A DNA stretch of 64,000 bases, from the NCBI GenBank assembly GCA_048213135.1, contig PS015113.1:1-64000 (forward strand). The letters are read 5' to 3'. Numbering within the stretch: position 1 is the stretch's first letter; each line of letters opens with the position of its first letter. Positions 31,389 through 48,185 of this stretch are shown piece after piece. The DNA is from Reclinomonas americana ATCC 50394 (taxonomy: Eukaryota > Jakobida > Jakobea > Jakobida). The translations under genes and the position numbers were made by a program. Under the pieces are notes generated by a model, which was given only the letters and a program-made list of their open reading frames with translations, was not told the origin of the DNA and did no database searches.

Positions 31389-33635
31389 ATGACCGTCCTC
31401 CGCAGCGGCGAATGGCGCCTCCGTCGCCGCCCACAAGGCACCCTCACCGAAGACGACTTCTCCTGGCACGAGGTGCAAATCGACAAGACCGCCCTCGCCG
31501 AAGGCGAAGTCATCGTGCGCACAATCTACCTCAGCCTCGACCCCGTTGCGTAAACCCTCCCCCAAGTGCACACACACACACACACACACACACAAAGAGA
31601 GAAAGAGAGAGAAAGAGCAAGAAAAGAATGAGAATGCATGTTTGCATGCATTTCATCTCCGTTTCTCCGCCTGCTCTCCACAGTCCAACCGCATCTGGGC
31701 CTCCTCTCAAGAAGGCTACCTCCCCCCAGTGGAGATCGGCGAGGTCTTTCGTGGCATGACTGTCGGCCAAGTGGTCGCCGTGGCCTCCACCGGAAAACCA
31801 CACTTTGCAGTCGACGATATCATCGTGAGTGCCTTTGCTCCCCCCCCCCCCTCCTCTCCCGCTCTCGCACGCTCGCTCACNNNNNNNNNNNNNNNNNNNN
31901 ACCCGAAACCAACTTTGTCAGTCGACGATATCATCGTGAGTGCCTTTTCGCCTCCCCCCCCCCCCCCCCCCCCCCCCCCTTCCTCCTCCCCTTCTCCTCT
32001 GCCTTACTGGAGCAGACTGGCGGCTGGGGCTGGCGTGAATATGCGGTTCTCACGCCCGGCGACCAGCGGCAGTGTCGCAAGGTGCCGCACCCGCGTGACT
32101 CGGGCATTCCGCTCAGCGCGTACATGGGTCTGCTGAGCTTCATTGGCGCGACGGCGTATTTCGGTGTCGTGGATGTGTTGCGCCCGAAGGCCGGCGAGAC
32201 GTTTGTCGTGAATGCTGCTGGTGTGGGCCTTGCGGGGAAAGAAAGAGAGAAGGCGGGGAGAGAGGAAAAGTAGGGCAGTGCTCTTTGATTGCGGAAGAGG
32301 CGACGCGGGTAGACGAGGAGGAGAACAGGGGAGCCTGGGAGAGAGGAGTAGGGTGACATCCTGTGATTGCGGTAGTGGCGATGCAGGGAGACGAGGAGGG
32401 AACTGGGTGGAGAGTGGGATAGAGAGAAAGCAAGAAGGGCGCCGTCCTTTGATAGCGGTGGTCGGCAAGCGGGATTTTCGCTGTTGTTGGATTGCTCACT
32501 GCGTGTGTTGACAGCCGGAGCTGTGGGCAGCATTGCGGGTCAGATCGCCAAGTCGCTCGGATGCTACGTGGTGGGCATTGCCGGTGCCGACGACAAGTGT
32601 GGTGCGTTTCTTAGTTTTTTTATCTCGCTCTCCCACACACACGAACACGCGATTTCTTCTCGATATCGTTGTTCTTTGCGTTCTGTCACACGCCTCTTTC
32701 TTCTGTTGCACATCGCCCGTGTGACAACAAGCGTGGTTGTCTTGCTACCCCCTCGTTCTCTCACTCTGACACTCTCACACACTCCCACACTCACACATAC
32801 GGTTTACACGATGTCATTGTTCTTTGCGTTTCTGTGACACGTCTCATACGTCGTGGCATTGCCAGCGTCGACGACAAGTGTACTTGTCTTGTCTCTCTCT
32901 CTCTCTCTCTCTCTTCCTCTCTTTCTCTCAGTCTCTCTCTCCCCACTCAAGTGAACACAAGAGTGGACAGAAGATTTCTGCTCCGGAGCGGAGTAGAAGC
33001 AAGCCATTCTGTCTGGTCCCCTCCCTTTCTTCGTAGTGTCAGTCTCTTTATCGCTGGTCTTTCTCTCCCCTCCCCCGTTCCGCCTCCTCTCTCTCCCCTC
33101 TCTCTTCCCCTTCCCCCCTCACTCTCTCTTCCCCCTTCGCCCCCCTTCCCCCTCTCTTCCCCCTCTCCCCCTCCCCTTCCCTCTCTCTTCCCCCTTTCCC
33201 CCCTTCTCTCCCNNNNNNNNNNNNNNNNNNNNCCCCTTCGCTCCCCTTCGCTCCCCTTCGCTTCCCCTTCGCTTCCCCTTCGCTTCCCCCTTCGCTTCCC
33301 CCTTCGCTTCCCCCTCGCTTCCCCTTCGCTTCCCCTTTGCTTCCCCTCCCCCTCCTCTCTTTTCCCTTTTCTTACTCTTCCCTTCCCTTCGCCCGCCAAT
33401 CAGGTTCATCATCCTCGACTACGCCAGCCGCTACGGCGAGTGCTTCGCCGAGCTCGGCAAGCTGCTGAAAGCCGGCAAGGTCAAGTACCGCGTGGACACG
33501 GTCGACGGCCTTCGCAGCGCCCCGAGCGCCCTCAATCGCCTCTTTGACGGCACCAACACCGGCAAGCTGTGCGTCCGCGTGACGCCCGACGTGGACGGTA
33601 GCACCTCCACACCCACTCTCCGTGCGCGCCTGTGA
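31389..33635 (+). CDS. NADP-dependent medium-chain oxidoreductase (CurA/PTGR family)
   Basis: Exons: 31389-31544, 31684-31824, 32016-32220, 32515-32601 and 33404-33635. The N-terminal part has VLRSGEWRLRRRPQG, IYLSLDPSNRIW and IGEVFRGMTVGQVV. The middle has TGGWGWREYAVL and LGLL-type MGLLSFIGATAYFGV. Nucleotide-binding residues are NAAAGAVGSIAGQIAKSLGC. The C-terminal part has FIILDYASRYGE and GKLLKAGKVKYRVD, with GTNTGKLCVRVTPD near the end. The family reduces activated double bonds (prostaglandin reductase, curcumin reductase and relatives) with NADPH. The segment between AGADDKC and FIILDY, normally about 90 residues containing the FDNVGG region, is absent. 32602-33403 holds only simple repeats and a 20-N join, so an exon is probably missing from the assembly. 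Phases agree at 31544/31684 and 32220/32515. Confidence 0.85.
31793..31960 (+). repeat. Exon end duplicated on both sides of a 20-N join
   Basis: gtcgacgatatcatcgtgagtgcctt occurs at about 31810-31835 and again at about 31921-31946. The 20-N run at 31881-31900 lies between them, and each copy is followed by a poly-C tract. The two copies differ slightly upstream. This looks like an unmerged overlap of contig ends or allelic copies rather than two exons. Confidence 0.7.
32570..32900 (+). repeat. Intronic duplications of an exon tail
   Basis: The last bases of exon 32515-32601 (ggcattgccggtgccgacgacaagtgt) recur in the following intron as ggcattgccagcgtcgacgacaagtgt at about 32853. A more decayed third version is near 32705-32745 (gtgtgacaacaagcgtggttg). 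cgatatcgttgttctttgcgtt (about 32661) and cgatgtcattgttctttgcgtt (about 32809) mark the same duplicated unit of about 150 bp. Confidence 0.7.
33034..33403 (+). repeat. CT-rich intronic minisatellite, ttcgcttcccc family
   Basis: Imperfect 11-13 bp units (cttcgcttcccc, ctccccttcg) flank a 20-N join at 33213-33232, just before the last exon of the oxidoreductase. Confidence 0.8.
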
Positions 33636-33744
33636 GACTCGCCAGCGGAGGAAGGAGGAAGGAGGAAGCAGTGAGCTACATAGTGTAGTTCGTCCGTTCG
33701 CGATTTCCGATTTCTCCTTGTTTTATACACAAAGCGAGGGGTGA

Positions 33745-35323
33745 ATGGCGTCCTCATCAGTGGCCGATGCCGCTGGCCCTCTGTTGCACTTGCTAACCGA
33801 CTTTCAACGGCAGTTGAAGGCCACACGCGATGGTGTGTGTGTGAGAGAGAGAGAAGAGTGAACTTGGGACGGTCGCTGATCGTTTGTGCTCAATCACAGA
33901 GATGGATGCCATGAGACGCACTGTGCGACAGGGTGAGACGCGATCACTAGGCGACCATGAAAGTACGTGTGTCTGGCCATGAACAGGTGTGTGCACAAAG
34001 ACAGTGATCGCTCATCGCGCGCGCACAGTCATGATTGCTGAGTTGGCGAGCATGAGACGATTGCTGGAGGGCGGTGCGTCTTTCTCTCTCTTCTCTTACT
34101 CATGCCCTTCTCCTGCTCACTCCTCGTGACCAGAGATGCAAAGCAACGCAGAACTGAAGCGCATGTGCAAGGAACACGAGCTGTGCATCGCTGGATTGCA
34201 AGGTGGGGAACGATGAGCAGTGCTGCTCGTTGTGTGTGCGTGCTGACACGCGTCGTGTGTATAGACACTGTGCAGCAGCTCGAGTCGGAAAACGATCAGC
34301 TGCGACTGCGCGTGACAGGTGCAGTTGTTCTTTAGTGCGATCGCGATCGGCTTGTCGCCCGCTGCTGATCGATCGTTGCAGAGCTCGACAATGTGTTTGA
34401 GGGTGTCAAGGTCAAGCTGGGCACGGTGGACACGAGGAGCAGTGAGTTGGGATCGTTGGTGCGGGAGCAGCTGGAGAAGGGCGATGCGATTGACGAGAAG
34501 GTGGCCGACACGAATGGGCGGATCGTGGCGGCGGCGGCAAGGATTGCCACGATTGACGCGAGATTTGAGGCACGTGTGCAGGCCGTGGAGCAGGAGCTAG
34601 ACCAGCGTGTGCGCGCTGGCGATCTGGAGGGTGCGTTCTTTGTTTTATACGAGAGCGGTGAAGGGAAGATCACTCACATTGCTGGCTGTCGGCGGCAGAT
34701 GTGATGACGGCGTACTCGATGCTGCGATCGCGGTGGACGTCGCTGGAGCAGAGCTTGCGACCATCCATCCCACTGCCGCGAGAGTCGGGCAAGAGAGCAT
34801 CGCTACCGGTCCCTGAGCTCGTGCCACCAACAGCAGTGGAGATTCAGGTTTGTCAATGATAAGCGTCGCTACCCTTCACACTGCGCCACTCATTGCTCAC
34901 GTGCAGGTGTTTGTGGCCGCCAACATCTCCATGAGTGAGCACGTCGACTCGCTGATGCACTGGGAGATCTTTACCACGGAGCAGTCGGTGGCGGAGATGG
35001 ACGCCGCCGATGCGCTGCCATTAGCGGCACTGGAGGGCGGAGGCGCAGGAAAGAAACCGAGTTTACCGGGGGTGTACGGGGGCAGTTCGCTGGCCGACGG
35101 GAACTCGCGCGACGTGGAACTGGCGGTGCCGCCACCACCGGCACCGATGTACATGGTCCCTTTTACGAACTACGTCAGCAAGTACTCACAAGGCTGGAAC
35201 ACGAACACCACCACATTTTGGTTGCCGATGACCTCACGCCGCGAGGTACACGCACGCAACATTGGCGACACCATCTCCGTCTCCAAGATATGGTCGCAAC
35301 TCATGATACTGGCATACCGATAG
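33745..35323 (+). CDS. Coiled-coil protein (unidentified)
   Basis: Starts MASSSVADAAGPLLHLLTDF, about 110 bp after the oxidoreductase stop. Nine exons are indicated by GT/AG sites. The first six introns all fall in phase 1: short exons such as EMDAMRRTVRQ (33900-33931), VMIAELASMRRLLEG (34029-34072), EMQSNAELKRM (34133-34201) and DTVQQLESENDQLRLRVT (34264-34317). A longer one follows, 34382-34629 (ELDNVFEGVKVKLG, QAVEQELDQRV). Then about 34699-34848, and the last exon from 34907. The first two thirds form a coiled coil; the C-terminal part has VFVAANISMSEHVDSLMHW and ends SKIWSQLMILAYR. I recognise no family. The 87-bp gap to the convergent EF-hand gene means shared 3' flanks. Confidence 0.7.
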
Positions 35324-35410
35324 AGAGTTTGGGAACAGAGAGAGACAGCACTTGTAAAAACCATTCATTTACAGAAAGCAGCGGTCATTCCCTCCCCTCC
35401 CTCCCCCCAT

Positions 35411-37551
35411 TCAGTGGTGGCCGAGCGCGGCGCGCAGCTTGTCGGTGATGACGCGCACGAATGCGGCGTACTCGGCGGCCTGCGAGAATTGAATGAGGAT
35501 TGCTTTGCAACGGAGGTGGTGATGAGATGTGCTCGTACCTCCACTGTGCGCGTCCACAGATCGGTGAGCTCGAACAGCGATTGCTTCAGCGCCGGTCGGC
35601 TCAGTCGCTCCTGGCCGCCAGTGTCGTGCACCCAGTCGGCCTGAGGAGAAGGGAGAGAGAGGGGGGAGGGTTGGGAGGGGATAGAGAGGGAGAAGATGGG
35701 AGGAAAGGGGGTGGATCAAGGAAGACATGGCATGAGAGTGAGAAAGACAAGCGAAAGAGGAGGAGCGGAGAGACACAAAGATGCAGTCAATAGACAGGCA
35801 AGCAGACAAACAACGAAAGATACAGAGAGAAAGCGAAAGAAAGAGAACAAGAGCGAGAAAGAGAGTGACAGAGAAAGACATACAGAGAGACATTGAAGCA
35901 GACAGACAGGCAATTATACAAAGAGAGAAACAGAGCGCAAGAGGAAGAGAGCTGCAGACAGTAACGCAAGGAAGTAATGGCAAGTAAGCAGAGAGAGAGA
36001 CTCAAGGGAAAAGGACAGACAAACTAGCCAGAGAGACAGGCAACTCACGGACAAGGCCTCTCGTTATCTACCTTCCCTTCAACCGCCCTTGCGCACACCA
36101 ACCCACCTTCAACTCCTCACTGACTTCATCCGCCGGCATGCTCCGCGGATTGAGGAGACGCATGATAACCACGTACTTTTCCCGATACTCCTCAAACTCC
36201 ACAAAGCCGTCCTCGTCGCAGCGATACAGGGCCACCAGCTGTCAGGGGTTGAGCGCTTATAACACGAAGAATGTGAACCTGCGGAGCAAACCTGATCAAT
36301 GGCCATGTTCACGCCTGCAGCACAGATGGCAGTGAGACAACGAGCAGCAGGTGTGTAACACGGGCGACATGAACACACCAGGATTGTGCCTGAGCTGCTC
36401 CCGCTTGGCCTTGTTCTCAGCCGTCTCCATCTCTGGGTCGGCGTCGTTCCTGCCAGAGAAAAGAGAGATGAGAAAGTGAGCAAATGGGAGACGGAGGAGG
36501 AAGGAGGACGACGACGACAACAACAGCAACAAACAGCAACATCACCAAGAAGAAGTAGAAAAGAAGGATGACGGTGAGGAGGAAAGAATCACTTCTGTTC
36601 TCAAGCCAAAGAACCCAAGAGCAACTCGACAAAGAAGAGAGGCCAGGAGTGCTGCATCTTCCTCCTTCTGACCCACACTGACATTAACATGCGACAGAGA
36701 AGGACATCGACAACAACACAAACAAGAAGCTGAAGAAAAACAACAGCAAAATAACAAGACGCACGAGATGAAAGACAACGCTTCGTGACTCACTCGCTGC
36801 ACCAGAGAAAGAAACGGAGCCCTCACTTGGAATGACGAAGAGTGCTGCGTCTTCCTCCTGCTACCCTACTGAGCGTGGCAGAAGGACATCGACAACAAGA
36901 ACAACAACAACAACAACAACAAAAGCTGAAGAAAAACAAGCTGTTCCCTTCTTCTCTCACCTCCCTTTCCCTCTTTCCCCTTCCCCTCTTTCCCCTTCCC
37001 CTCCTACCCCCTCCCCTCTTCCCCCCTTCCCCTCTTCCCCCCTTTCCCCTTTCACCCCTTTCCCCACTTACCGATACTTATAATCCCCACTATCACGATT
37101 CGGATCAAAAATCTCCTCCAACGCCTTGTGCGGATACTGCTGCGGCGCCACCACCGTCGACACCGTCGACGCCCCACCAGGACTCGGCACCGCCGTCACA
37201 AACGTCCCACTCTCCCTCGACGAGTACGCCCCCGACGCTCTCAGTTGCGCGCGCAATTCCGTACGACCAGCAGCCTTTGCTCACACACACACAAATCAGC
37301 ACACACACGCACAGAGACCACGCACACACGCTCATTACCTTGACACTCTTCTTCTTCTTTGCCTTCTTCGCCTTCTTCTTTGGCTGTGTCGCATCACTGG
37401 CCACGGGTGATTCAGCAGTCACTTGTGTGCTCGTCACTCCTTCTTCCTCTTCTTCCTCCTCTTCTTCCTCGTCTTCCTCCTCGTCTTCCTCCTCTTCGTC
37501 ATCATCATCGCCAGGCGTCTCTGCCTCGTACTCCTCCTCCGCGTCACTCAT
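35411..37551 (-). CDS. EF-hand protein with acidic N-terminus
   Basis: Minus-strand exons: 37339-37551, 37072-37274, 36379-36449, 36292-36314, 36107-36238, 35539-35640 and 35411-35479. The frame is continuous across all junctions; exon 36292-36314 is only 23 nt. The N-terminus is MSDAEEEYEAET followed by a run of about 25 acidic residues, then a lysine cluster (KKKAKKAKKKK). The middle has ALEEIFDPNRDSGDYKYR. An EF-hand loop is DEDGFVEFEEYRE (about 36200), with acidic positions expected for calcium binding. The C-terminal part has LKQSLFELTDLWTRTVE and EYAAFVRVITDKL. The overall style resembles axonemal EF-hand proteins, but I cannot name a family member. Its start lies about 60 bp from the divergent gene at 37612. 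Confidence 0.75.
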
Positions 37552-37611
37552 CCTCGTTTCTTTGCTCACAAAAGGCGCGAAAACGGCTAGAAAATTTCCG
37601 GTCAATGTCCG
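37552..37611. promoter_or_regulatory. Very short divergent promoter region
   Basis: Sixty bases separate the start codon of the EF-hand gene (-) from the first in-frame ATG of the helical-repeat gene (+). The two genes must share promoter sequence or have initiation sites inside each other's leader. Confidence 0.4.
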
Positions 37612-40600
37612 ATGCTGCTTCCCCACACAACGATGTCGACTGGGCGGCGGCAGACAGCCGTGAGCGTCGACCTCTCCTCCCTGCACACGCGCACAGGCGG
37701 TGGCAGCGAGGTGCCCTCACCCGCCGCCTCTGTCCTCGTCAATCGTCGCGTGTCCGTTGCGCCTTCCTCTGCCTCCTCCTCGCCCGCCTCCTCGTCAAAG
37801 ATGGGCGCAGTGGCGGCCTTGTCGGCGACACGCACGGGGCGACGCGGATCGGTGATGCCGAGCTCATCATTGGGGTCGCCGTCGCCGCGTTCGGAATCAC
37901 CGGCCTCGTTGCTGTTTGCGGACGATGCCGAGGCTGCGGCCGCGTTTGAGATAGGCACGTCGCTGAACGCAGGTGGAGGCGCAACGTACATACACACCTC
38001 GTTGTTCAAGAAGCGCGAGGACCCGCGGTTGCGATTGCAGCGTGAGGTTCGGATTTGCGATTATAGCTGTATGTTGTTGAACCACCAACCTCTCACCTTC
38101 TTGTTGCAGTGGTCGGGCAAGTTGACGAGTGCGTTGGCGGCGCTGTCGATGGGCCAGTTTGCGCTTGCCGAGCAGAGAGCGTCGTTGTTTCTCGGGCAGC
38201 TGGAGGATTCGTACTATGCAGAGGCGCTGCGCGATCCGCAGTTCCGAGGTCGGTTCGCCACGCGACTCAAGGCCGTGCAGGCCAAGAGCCATGAGGTGCG
38301 CTCTTCTTCCTCCTCTCTGCGTGTACTCCAGCTCCCCGTGCTGAAGCGCTTGTTGCGTGGCAGGGTCAGGGAAGGCTGGCCGAGGCCGAGATCATGCACC
38401 AGCTCACCGTGCGAGAGTTTCGCGAGTTGCTTGGCGACGCGGATCCACTGACGCTGACGGCACGACATGCGCTGGCCTCGGTGCACAGTGTTGCGTATCT
38501 GTGTCTCTCTCTCCTGTCTCCCGGTGGTGCGCTGAGTGGCGGTCGCGCGCAGGCCATGGGCGACAATGGGCGGGCGCTGACGGAGCTGGGCGCGCTGCGG
38601 GCGGAGCTGGCGGATCACGTGGCGACTCACATGAACCCGAATTCGGTGCAGGAGGTGTCGGAGTTGTTGGTGATGGTGTTGGTGCGTGTGAGTCGTTTGT
38701 GCGTGAGACGGAGGTGGGTGGTTCGCTCATTTGCTGTGGGTGCAGTCTGACGCGGCCTCGATTTTGAGTGACCTGAGTGAGGTTTGTGTGTCGCTCTGTC
38801 TTCTTCTCGACTTGCCACTCACTGCGTTGTCGTTGTTGAAGCTCGCCGACGCCGTCATCTTGCAGCGTGAGGTACCCACTGTCACACTCACAGCACCAAC
38901 CGTGTCGCAGCTCTCATCATTTTCCTCGTCACGCAGTGCTACGACCTCGCGGAACAGACCTTTGGTGCCGCCGATGTGCGCACTCTCCGCGCCAAGGTGC
39001 GACTGGCCGACCGACTAGGGCAGGCGTTTGCCGAGCATCGCGATGAGCAGTTGAGGCGAGAGGCGCAACGGTTTGTCAACGACGCGCTGCGCATGTACAG
39101 CATCCTGCTGGGTGTCGACCACATCAACCCCGACATTATCTATGGTGAGTGCCGTCTTGTTCTCAGCGTCGCAAGCCTCTCCGTTCCTCAGGTCGTTTGG
39201 GGGCTTTTCTCGTTCTCCTTTCGATCCAGCTTTTTTTTTCACTCGCGGCTTCTCTCTGCTCACTTGTGCCCTCTCCCTCTCGCTCTCGCCCTCTCTGTGC
39301 TCTGCATGTCACTCTCCTTCTCACTGCTCTTCCTCACGCTCTCCCCCCTCTTGCTCTCCCCCACTCGCTCCCCTGTCGCTCTCGTCCATTCCCCCATTCT
39401 CTGTTGCTTTCCCTTCTCACTGCTCCTCTCTCGCTCTCCTCTCTCTTTCCTCTCTCTCCTCTCTGCCCCCTCACTCTCCCCTTTCACTCACACACCACTC
39501 GTACCCCTTTCCCTCTCGCCCCCTCTCGCCTTCCTCTTGCTTTTGTGCTCTCGCTCTCCCATTCTTCCCTTTCTCCCCCTCTCCCGCTCCCCTTCTTCCC
39601 TTTCTCCCCTCTCCCTATTGCTTTCTCCCTTTTCCCTCGCTCTCCCCCATCGCTTCCCCCATCGCTTCCCCCATCGCTTCCCCCTTCGCTTCCCCCATCG
39701 CTTNNNNNNNNNNNNNNNNNNNNNNNNNNNNNNNNNNNNNNNNNNNNNNNNNNNNNNNNNNNNNNNNNNNNNNNNNNNNNNNNNNNNNNNNNNNNNNNNN
39801 NNNNNNNNNNNNNNNNNNNNNNNNNNNNNNNNNNNNNNNNNNNNNNNNNNNNNNNNNNNNNNNNNNNNNNNNNNNNNNNNNNNNNNNNNNNNNNNNNNNN
39901 NNNNNNNNNNNNNNNNNNNNNNNNNNNNNNNNNNNNNNNNNNNNNNNNNNNNNNNNNNNNNNNNNNNNNNNNNNNNNNNNNNNNNNNNNNNNNNNNNNNN
40001 NNNNNNNNNNNNNNNNNNNNNTCTCCCCTTCCATTCCCCCATCGCTTCCCCCCATCGCTTCCCCCATCGCTTCCCCCATCGCTTCCCCCATCGCTTCCCC
40101 CATCGCTTCCCCCTTCGCTTCCCCCTTCGCCTCCCCCTTCGCTTCCCCCTTCGCTTCCCCCTTCGCTTCCCCCTTCTCTTCCCCCATCGCTTTCCCCTTT
40201 CCCTTCTCCTCCTCCTCCCTTCCCCCTTTCCCTTCTCACCCTTCCCTTCCCCTTCTCTCTTCCCCTTCTGCAGCCCACGAAGTACGCGGCCAAGTACTAC
40301 CCGTGGGCGAAGACCAACTGGAGGCCCGCCGTGACGCACTCGTCTGCACCTCGATCTTCTACGGCGAAGAGTCACCACTGATGGTGTTCCAGTGCCGCCT
40401 GCTGTGCGACACCCTGATCGGCATGGGAGGCGACGAGCGGCTGCTGGAGGCGGAGAAGATCCTGTTGGCCGCCATTGAGAGCGTGGACCACTTGCTCGGC
40501 ACCTTTCATCGCGAGGCGTGCTACCTGCGCCAGCGACTCGGCATTGTGCAGGCGGTGAGTGGCGTTGATGATTCTCTCTCTCCCCGCTTCTCTCCCTCTC

Positions 40601-42451
40601 TCTCTCTCACGCCCTTGGTGGACGCAGTACTGCGGGCACGGAGCCATTGGTAGGAAAACGCTGCGCGACGCGCTCGCCTCACAGGCACTGCACAATGACG
40701 CACCACCCACCACCACCATTCACGTACTCGCTCCGCTGGTGGACATTGATGCGGAGCAGCGCCTGGCCGACATACCTGAGGAGTTGGAGGCACTGCAGCT
40801 CTTGTGGGATTCGCCGAACGACCCACTGGCGGCGCCCATGGAGGACGGTCTCATCCGCGCACTACAGCTCACCGCTAAATTCGACCGCGCAGCAGAACTG
40901 CTCGAGGATGTGGTTCCGCGGCGCATGGCACAGTTGACCAAGGGCGACATTCGTGTGCTGAATGCGAGAACCCTCGCTGGCATCAATTTGTACCTGCAGG
41001 TGAGCTCCCCCCTCTCTCGCTATCCGTGCTCCTTCCTCGTTAACTCACTGCCTCGGTGCGCGCGCACAGAATCGCAAGCGTGAGGCGCAAGTGGAGTTGC
41101 AGGGCGTGCTGGATTTGCTCGATGAGACGGAGGTGCCTGACATGGTGGATCCCCCACGTGAGTGTGTGTGCACGCGTTACCGCGCTGTCTTATTTGCCAC
41201 TGAATGCTCGCTGTAGAGTTGCCCTGGTCGCTGCCGTTCACGGTGCGGTACTATTTGGCCTTGTCGCTGCTGTTTGTTGATCCGGCGGCCGAGCCCGACG
41301 TGACGCGCATCATTACACTGCTGACTGACGCAGTCGAGTATGCCGCTCGCGGCTACTCCTCGTTTGTTCCACGCGTCCGCGATGCGCATGTGCTGCTGGA
41401 GGCTGTCCGACAGTTTGGTGTTCGTCTGGCGCGCAGCTTGCGGGATCCGTCTGTGCTCTACGAGGTGCGATCGCGATTGTTGTTGGTGAGATTGTCGAGC
41501 GACCGCTGATGTTCTTGCAGATGCTCCCCGATCGACTGCTGGACTTTACGTTTGATGAGGTCGGCCTGTTGTCGTCGTGGGCGCGTGAAGCGCGCTTGCG
41601 TGATGATTTTGAAACGGCGGCGGAGCGGTTCGAGATGGTTCGTGGAGGATCGTGTGCAGCTCCTGGAGCCTCGTGCTCACCAACAAGTGTGAACAGGCTG
41701 TGCAACTATTGACGCGGAACTTTGGACTGCCGCCCGACGGTGCCGCTAAGACATCAGAATTCAACGCAGACGAAGGTTTGCCTGTTGGTGACATGCTTGT
41801 CGGCATCATCGCCATCTCATCTCCTGGTCGGCGCACAGGAGCCAAGGATTTGATTCTTGCACACGAGGACGAGTTCATCAAGAAGCACGCCGATGTGTGC
41901 GTATCGCTCCCCTCTCCCTCCCACAGTGCTACCTCTCACCAACGTGTTTGTCGAACGCTCGCCAGATATTATGAAGTGCAAGTGGCTCTGGCCGGTGTGC
42001 TGTTGCGCTTGCATCGAGTGGCGGAGGCGCAGCATCCCATTGACGAAGCCTGCCGTGTGCGGCCCACGGACTTGAAGGTGCGAATGCACGCACTCACAGC
42101 TTCCCCGATGTGTCTGACTTGTCGTGTCGTGTGCTTCAGACGTTTCACCGAAAACTGGAAGTCACGGTCGCACGTGGCGAGATCGATGAAGCGCACCACA
42201 TGTGCGACACGTACCACGCTGACGAAGTGCAGCCGTTCTTGCAGTTGCGTGACCAATCTTCGTCTTCCTCTTCCACCGCAGTCGCGTAACCCTTCCTGCT
42301 TCCCACAGAAAAGCACTGGCACGACTGGAACGCGCACGCAACCGGAAGCTGGCCGAAGATGCACGCTTGGCGGCCGAGGAGGCTCGCCGCAAGTGGCTCG
42401 CCCAGCTCGATGGTTTCGACTCACAGCAGAAGCAGGAGGCAGCGCCGTCAT
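37612..42451 (+). CDS. Large helical-repeat (TPR-like) protein
   Basis: Exons: 37612-38046, 38110-38295, 38364-38489, 38553-38681, 38746-38781, 38842-38871, 38937-39144, 40275-40554, 40628-40999, 41070-41157, 41217-41464, 41521-41637, 41688-41775, 41839-41896, 41966-42077, 42140 to about 42255, and 42309-42451. A second in-frame ATG at 37633 (MSTGRRQTAVSVD) is an alternative start. The N-terminal about 100 residues are Ser/Ala-rich. The rest is helical with TPR-like pairs: SMGQFALAEQRASLFLGQL, LLEAEKILLAAIESVDHL, LTAKFDRAAELLEDVV, ALAGVLLRLHRVAEAQ. It ends in a charged helix (ALARLERARNRKL, EEARRKWLAQLDGF). Frame is kept across all junctions listed; the donor of the penultimate exon is uncertain. 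The long intron 39145-40274 contains a gap and minisatellite. No named family is recognised. Confidence 0.7.
39600..40270 (+). repeat. Intronic 12-bp minisatellite, cccatcgcttcc family, with gap
   Basis: Tandem units cccatcgcttcc / cccttcgcttcc on both sides of a gap at 39705-40021. In translation they give artefactual repeated Ser-Pro-Ile-Ala or Arg-Phe-Pro-His frames. Confidence 0.9.
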
Positions 42452-43020
42452 GATTCAGTACACCTCAACATTAATCTGGCACTCACCACAGACCACTTGC
42501 GAGTCTATCCTTCTCCTTTCCAGCTTGCCCATGGCCAGCTCGATGGTTTCGACTCACATCGGAAGCAGGCAGCTCCATCATGATCCAGCTCACCGCCGCT
42601 GTAATGTCACTCACTGACCACTTGTCTCGCCAAGCGCGATGGTTTCTACTCTCAGCAGCAGCAACAGCAGGAGGCAAAGTCGTCAAGATTCAGCAGTTCT
42701 CTCTATTTATCAGTCACTCACCGCCGACCACTTGCGCATCCATCCTTCTCCTTAAGCTTACCAGGTCGCACGGCTTGATGGTTCGATTCTCAGCGCCTGA
42801 CCACTTGTCTCGCCAAGCTCGATGGTTCTACTCTCAGCAGCAGCAGGAGGAGGCAGCTCTATCGTGATCCAGCACACCGCACCAGTGATCTGTCACTCAC
42901 CACTGATCACTAGTGCATCCATCCTTCTCCTTACTTGGCAAAACACCACCACTGTAATCTGCCGCTGACCGCTTGCGCATCCATCAGTCTCCTGACCAGC
43001 TCGCAGCAGGAGTAAGCAAC
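42400..43020 (+). repeat. Decayed tandem copies of the TPR-like gene's coding tail
   Basis: The last coding words of the upstream gene (gctcgatggtttcgactcac, agcagaagcaggaggcagc, then a stop-like tcatgat) recur. Recognisable copies are near 42537, 42640 and 42815, each followed by ccagctcaccgc or similar, ccactgaccacttg and catccatccttctcc. The spacing is about 110-190 bp. The copies are diverged and not open as a continuous frame. Confidence 0.7.
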
Positions 43021-43118
43021 TTTATCGTGATACCGCTGTCTTGTGCAACATCCTTCCCCTTCCCATGGTGCAAACACACACTCCACCTATCCTTGTACTT
43101 TTTCAATCTCCACATGTG

Positions 43119-48185
<5,067 letters not shown>

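Noticed and set aside
41634-41690. Frameshift in the TPR-like gene
   Set aside because: A 50-nt GT-AG intron (41638-41687) joins EM to CEQAVQLL in phase, so no frameshift is needed.
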